Source: Fidelibacterota bacterium
Lineage (GTDB): Bacteria; Fidelibacterota; UBA2242; JAFGTP01
Assembly: GCA_021735285.1 (NCBI GenBank)
Contig: JAIPHI010000112.1
Span: forward strand, 1 to 9,190
Direction of reading: 5' to 3'
Length of the DNA: 9,190 nucleotides
Below the pieces are notes generated by a model. The model saw only the letters and a program-made list of their open reading frames with translations, was not told the origin of the DNA and searched no databases. Both the position numbers and the translations under genes were made by a program. Shown one piece after another: positions 6,601-9,190 of this stretch (positions are counted from its first letter, which is position 1; each line of letters begins with the position of its first letter).

Positions 6601-7608
6601 TTCTATTTCTTCATCAGCAATCAATAGCCAATAGTAATTAATTTCTGAATAGGGATTTTTGTTATAAGTAAAATCAACGGAGCTGTTTAAATCAAAACCC
6701 GAGGTTGATTGTCCATAGAATAATATAGTGTCTCCATTATTAAATTTTCCATCATTACCATCAAGAATTTTAATATTATTTTCTATAATATTATCACTAA
6801 TATCAGCTGGTAAGTCGGAACTAAGTTTCCTCCCACTATTTTTATTAGAATATAAAACTAATCTATCACTGCTTATACTGTTTTCCAGATCGAGTTTATC
6901 CTGAAAGGTACCAAAACCAACTTTATAAATTCCGTTGTGGGTTATTCCTATCCGAAGCCATTTTCCGGAAGGATAAATTGTTTCTTTTGTTAGTTTGTGT
7001 TGTATAGGTTGATAATATTGATCAATATATTTTTTATTTAAGAAGCCGGTTTTTAAAACATCTCTCTGGTTTCTATCAGAGCTGGATAATTGTCGATTGG
7101 ACCGTAGATTGATTTTGATGGTCATTGATCGAATGATTTTTATGTTTCCGCTTCCCTGGTTAAAATTAAGGGGAATGATCTTCATTGTTGCAGCGGGAGT
7201 TAATCGGGCATATCCAGGCTTACTAAAACTAACTTGTTTGATATTCTCCAATTGAGAACGAACTTTAGCAGGGATTTGTCCAGGGAGTTGTTGCTCCTCA
7301 TATTTAATATCAAGAATATCAATAGTTGGTTTGATTGTGTCAGGAAGAGCAATCAGTTCATTATAGACTGGTAAATACAATTCCGGTGTAAAATATTCAC
7401 TATTATCTCCTGAGAGAGAAATACGAATAGGCTCTCCTGGATAATTCTCAAGTCCTTTAAATTTTAAATTATTCTGAGTTGTGTACTGGACTCTAATACT
7501 TTTTGGCTTTTCATCCAGGACTTTAATCTCGGAATGCAACAGATAAGTAAGTAGGCAAGAGATAATTAAAACTTTCATTAACTCGTATTTAAAATGATAT
7601 TTTCTCAT
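3688..7608 (-). CDS. porU: C25 (gingipain-type) cysteine peptidase, PorU-like type IX secretion sortase
   Basis: This is a 1306-residue exported protein. A hydrophobic signal peptide lies in the first ~26 residues (KVLIISCLLTYLLHS). A second in-frame ATG at 7578 (Met11) would give a shorter, more usual signal; neither start has a clear ribosome binding site. After a ~190-residue N-terminal region comes a PorU-typical block starting SGKWLRIGITHNGIYKV (W217) and continuing with DGKFNNGDTILFYGQ. The peptidase C25 domain spans about 595-960. The catalytic pair is His838 in YLGHGSPDHW and Cys872 in LVGTCSWSYYD, 34 residues apart, as in gingipains; the domain ends near LFGDPALFPAF. Ig-like beta domains follow. 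The last ~93 residues (from VVNYPNPFS, N1219) are a FlgD-like/T9SS type A sorting domain ending RGIYLYKI...GKMVKE. PorU cleaves the sorting domain of T9SS cargo and attaches the cargo to the cell surface. A secreted C25 protease rather than the sortase itself is the alternative; the N-terminal block favours PorU. Confidence 0.85.
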   Translation of the reverse strand: MRKYHFKYELMKVLIISCLLTYLLHSEIKVLDEKPKSIRVQYTTQNNLKFKGLENYPGEPIRISLSGDNSEYFTPELYLPVYNELIALPDTIKPTIDILDIKYEEQQLPGQIPAKVRSQLENIKQVSFSKPGYARLTPAATMKIIPLNFNQGSGNIKIIRSMTIKINLRSNRQLSSSDRNQRDVLKTGFLNKKYIDQYYQPIQHKLTKETIYPSGKWLRIGITHNGIYKVGFGTFQDKLDLENSISSDRLVLYSNKNSGRKLSSDLPADISDNIIENNIKILDGNDGKFNNGDTILFYGQSTSGFDLNSSVDFTYNKNPYSEINYYWLLIADEEIESPARMAALEGDQYSPDYTQTTTEIAYRYENDLHNYLQSGDEWFGKKFENKGDSKRISGAFDNINLSDNEALDSNRKPRAKIRVAGGKDGSKHRFNIYLNNNYIASDRVSNYSRLTFNFNNDDIGNLIEADKRYLFRIEYNTSNSEAYFDYLELLYHNNLVYDGEPFILSGDKFTGNIKYQISNKSSSDLIVYNISDLKDVSTQSYTSEGNHSVFTAQNDSLNRQQYYICTSLDYKEPETIDYVEDCSWNSLRNGNISADYIIITNNKFQEAAQQIASVHEDKVPSEDRLETIITTQKQILREFNGDVKDPNAIRHFVKYAFQNWSTIPGYILLLGDGTYDHRGIEVEFTGNNIIMTYQDIGVPGEYYYFPNDAFYTYVSGDDRFMDLAIGRLPVRTEQQALNTAHKIEKYLVEPQYGEWRNQITLVADDSNRPYDNETEHIRHSENRLAPNIPLNFNISKLYALEFPAEENASSYGVGRPAATSAIIEQLNKGTSIITYLGHGSPDHWAQEGLLETNDLGKINTGAKLPIWLVGTCSWSYYDFVDKMCMPEKLIIAKNSGAIATFGGPRPSYATSNSSLLRKILQEWFHSDQINRARIGDIIRIIKHGNSHNDEQYTLFGDPALFPAFPYYKSNFDKLKDDTLESLERVKVSGDIHQDLTNFSGHGILKVFDSEEKVKRQDIEGGDSLTYILPGNKIFHGQLKIENGKFATNFIVPKDVSYGDRPGYFNIYAWNAENGKEVSGYYKDIYYSGSKEVNDTTGPKIDIGFTDIEFKNDDIVTPENDLFIRLADKNGINIANQLGHELILKFDEENQKYNVTEHFKSTSDTTGEILYSIPEELESGRHKVTIQAWDNANNLNISTAEFNFSPSSTLQLERVVNYPNPFSTSTDFTFHLTRDARIQIKIYTIRGLLIREINPGTTFPAGFNTIYWDGKDDFGDKISRGIYLYKISAEAQITEENESYIGKMVKE

Positions 7609-7635
7609 TTGTTCAACTCTATATTGATAATTTAA

Positions 7636-8730
7636 TCAATTTTCTATTCTCTCTTTCTTGGTTCGTTTAAAATAGTGAGGGCTATCTCCCCATTTATTAA
7701 AACCAATATTTTTTCCGGCTGCTTTAATTTCAGATTTTAATGCTTTAAAATCTTTTCTCAGACTTGCTAAGAATTCCGGTTTATTGGCATATAGTTTATA
7801 TTCCTTTTGATATTTATCAGGTGTGAGATTAGGCATGATAACATTGGCGCCACATTCCAGACCTTTACGTTTTCCTTTTTGATCCAAAGCTCCCAGAGCT
7901 GTTGTTGAGGCGATATTAACATCTTTTAGATATATTCTAGTAACCGCAATCATTTTCAGTGCCAGTTGTAACTGTTTTTCCGGATTAAAATTTTTCACTA
8001 ATTTTGCCATAGGAGTATTATCATGAGGAATATAAGGCCCCATCCCTATCATATCAATATCTTTCTGTTTCATAAAAATGATATCATCGGCTAAATCTTC
8101 AATTGTCTGTCCGGGCAAGCCTATCATGACTCCTGTTCCGACTTGATAGTGACATTTCTGAATTCTTTCAAGCGCTTCTATTCTTTGGTTTAATTGGTAA
8201 CCGGCAGGATGAATTTTTTGATACAATTCCTGGTTTGTAGTCTCAACTCGCAGTAAATAACGATGAGCACCGGAATCAAACCATTGCTTATAAGTCTCTT
8301 GTGTTTGCTCACCTACAGAAAGGGTTATCCCCAGTTCACCATTTGATATATTTTTAATTTCTTTTAAGATATGATCAACCCACTCAATAAATCTGCTATC
8401 TGACCTTTCACCGCTTTGCAGCACAAGTGAACCGAAGCCTCGTTTGTAAATCCACCTGGCTGCTTTAATTATTTCAGAGTTTTCCATTGTATATCTATTA
8501 ACTTTTCCATTGCTTTTTCTAATCCCACAATATTTACAATCTCTACTACAAACATTGCTAAATTCTATCAGGCCCCGTAAATAGACCTCGTTTCCTAAAT
8601 TTCTGATAGTTAAATCATTTGCCCACTTAAAAAGTTCCTCAATATCTTTTTCATCAGAAAGAGATAACAGGTAAATCAGGTCTTTTTTGGATAAATTGTC
8701 TTTGGATAAAATTGAATTTAATCTACTCAA
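7636..8730 (-). CDS. hydE: [FeFe]-hydrogenase H-cluster radical SAM maturase HydE
   Basis: HydE is a radical SAM enzyme that works with HydG and HydF to build the 2Fe subcluster of [FeFe]-hydrogenase. The radical SAM motif is C-x3-C-x2-C in IEFSNVCSRDCKYCGIR (Cys61, Cys65 and Cys68 counted from the start chosen here). Further HydE blocks follow: LVLQSGE, YLLRVETTNQELYQKIHP, MIGLPGQTIEDLADDI, DMIGMGPYIPHDNTP, ASTTALGALD and GANVIMPNLTP. Biotin synthase and PylB are related, but the last blocks are specific to HydE. The three cysteines that bind an optional second cluster in the Thermotoga enzyme are absent from the C-terminal part. I chose the TTG at 8730 (364 residues) because GGGAG lies 5 nt upstream and the N-terminus then matches the family length. 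The longer frame from TTG 8754 has no ribosome binding site. It is the first gene of the minus-strand unit, 27 nt before the C25 peptidase. No hydF, hydG or hydrogenase gene lies in the window. Confidence 0.94.
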   Translation of the reverse strand: MSRLNSILSKDNLSKKDLIYLLSLSDEKDIEELFKWANDLTIRNLGNEVYLRGLIEFSNVCSRDCKYCGIRKSNGKVNRYTMENSEIIKAARWIYKRGFGSLVLQSGERSDSRFIEWVDHILKEIKNISNGELGITLSVGEQTQETYKQWFDSGAHRYLLRVETTNQELYQKIHPAGYQLNQRIEALERIQKCHYQVGTGVMIGLPGQTIEDLADDIIFMKQKDIDMIGMGPYIPHDNTPMAKLVKNFNPEKQLQLALKMIAVTRIYLKDVNIASTTALGALDQKGKRKGLECGANVIMPNLTPDKYQKEYKLYANKPEFLASLRKDFKALKSEIKAAGKNIGFNKWGDSPHYFKRTKKERIEN

Positions 8731-8856
8731 ACATACTCCCTGATCAATCAACAAATAAAAGAACAGGATAAATTAAATATTTTATTGTGAAAATGATATT
8801 CATAAATTAATTAAGATGTTTAGAGATTTAATAGTTGAATTCAAATGCTAAAAACA

Positions 8857-8938
8857 CTTCCTTTTATCATCTTATCTGGTTATTATTGGGAGGAAGGGAT
8901 ATGGATTTCCTGAAAGCAATTTGTAAGTTGAATCCCTT
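8857..8938 (+). promoter_or_regulatory. Two overlapping, mutually exclusive hairpins around a strong Shine-Dalgarno site
   Basis: Hairpin A pairs 8857-8866 (CTTCCTTTTA) with 8887-8896 (TGGGAGGAAG), 10 bp including three G-U pairs, and would bury the GGGAGG ribosome binding site of the small ORF at 8901. Hairpin B pairs AAGGGAT (8894-8900) with ATCCCTT (8932-8938) across a 31-nt loop and is followed by a T-rich run. Both use 8894-8896, so they cannot form together. This resembles a switchable leader, but it was found by eye and no folding energy was computed. Confidence 0.3.
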
Positions 8939-8972
8939 TATTTTATTTAAGTGTGATAAAAATGTTGCTTAA
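8901..8972 (+). CDS. Small ORF of 23 codons with a near-ideal ribosome binding site, function unknown
   Basis: The ATG at 8901 follows GGGAGG (8888-8893) with a 7-nt spacer, the strongest Shine-Dalgarno match in the window. The peptide begins MDFLKAICKLNPFILFKC and ends at TAA 8970-8972. It is short, moderately hydrophobic and has two cysteines; I recognise no family. It ends 42 nt before the ATG of the membrane protein at 9015, whose own ribosome binding site is weak. A leader peptide or a translationally coupled upstream ORF is therefore possible. It may also be a genuine micro-protein or the remnant of a larger gene. Confidence 0.42.
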   Translation: MDFLKAICKLNPFILFKCDKNVA

Positions 8973-9014
8973 AAATCAATTTACTGGTTAATTTATAATT
9001 AGGTCCATTTCAAA

Positions 9015-9190
9015 ATGAAAAAATTATCCTGGAAAATGATGGTGGTTACATTTCTTCTGGTTTTACTGGTTATCTGTTTGTTATCTATTCCTATTTACTG
9101 GCAAACCCGTTTGAATATGGAGAACCAATTGTCAGAGCATATGCAGGATGAATTAAGAATTATTAAACAAATTATAGAGCCCAAAGTAAA
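9015..9190 (+). CDS. Membrane-anchored protein, N-terminal part only; probable sensor (partial)
   Basis: An open frame starts at ATG 9015 and runs off the window after 58 complete codons. An in-frame TAG at 9000-9002 makes this the earliest start. The N-terminus is MKKLSWKMM, then a hydrophobic helix (VVTFLLVLLVICLLSIPIYW, residues 10-29). A charged, helical-looking extracytoplasmic segment follows (TRLNMENQLSEHMQDELRII). One membrane helix followed by an amphipathic helix is the usual beginning of a histidine kinase, chemoreceptor or diguanylate cyclase with a periplasmic sensing domain. No diagnostic domain is inside the window, so the class is inferred and the function is unknown. The ribosome binding site is weak (TTAGG about 12 nt upstream). 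It is divergent from hydE. Confidence 0.7.
   Translation, partial: MKKLSWKMMVVTFLLVLLVICLLSIPIYWQTRLNMENQLSEHMQDELRIIKQIIEPKV

Noticed and set aside
8765..8792. Possible hydE promoter on the minus strand (TTTCAC, 16-nt spacer, TATCCT)
   Set aside because: Both boxes are poor matches and similar pairs occur often in this AT-rich region; a promoter must exist nearby but I cannot place it.
1..9190. CRISPR array, tRNA, rRNA, insertion sequence, phage or defence system
   Set aside because: No regularly spaced repeats, cloverleaf-like sequence, transposase motifs, terminal inverted repeats or defence domains were seen; all long genes belong to known housekeeping or secretion families.

Overview
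The window is AT-rich DNA from a bacterium that looks anaerobic and belongs near the Fibrobacteres-Chlorobi-Bacteroidetes side of the tree. A PorU-like C25 peptidase with a FlgD-like C-terminal sorting domain points to a type IX secretion (T9SS) lineage. HydE points to an organism that makes [FeFe]-hydrogenase. Candidatus Cloacimonadota or a related candidate phylum is my best guess from this mix, but that is inference and not a read-out from a marker gene.

Layout. At the left edge (1-38, minus) are the first 12 codons of a Fpg/MutM-like DNA glycosylase, which runs out of the window. Positions 39-415 are a divergent intergenic region with a candidate promoter, a small ORF with a strong ribosome binding site and a short hairpin. 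On the plus strand follow a DUF402-family protein (416-889) and ammonia-dependent asparagine synthetase AsnA (917-1993). They are 27 nt apart and end at a clear hairpin terminator (2026-2059).

From 8730 down to 2176 the minus strand carries four closely spaced genes, probably one transcription unit: hydE (radical SAM maturase of the [FeFe]-hydrogenase H-cluster), a 1306-residue PorU-like C25 peptidase, a Maf-type nucleotide pyrophosphatase and a RodZ-like membrane-anchored helix-turn-helix protein. Gaps are 27, 23 and 58 nt. This unit converges on asnA, and the terminator between them may work in both directions.

At the right edge (8731-9190) is another divergent intergenic region. It holds a 23-codon ORF with a near-perfect Shine-Dalgarno sequence. 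After it comes the start of a membrane-anchored protein, probably a sensor, cut by the window edge.

The known families are mostly housekeeping (asparagine synthesis, nucleotide clean-up, cell shape, DNA repair) joined to hydrogenase maturation and surface-protein sorting. I see no phage, insertion sequence, CRISPR array, tRNA or rRNA. The least explained items are the two small ORFs with strong ribosome binding sites and the grouping of hydE with porU, maf and rodZ.
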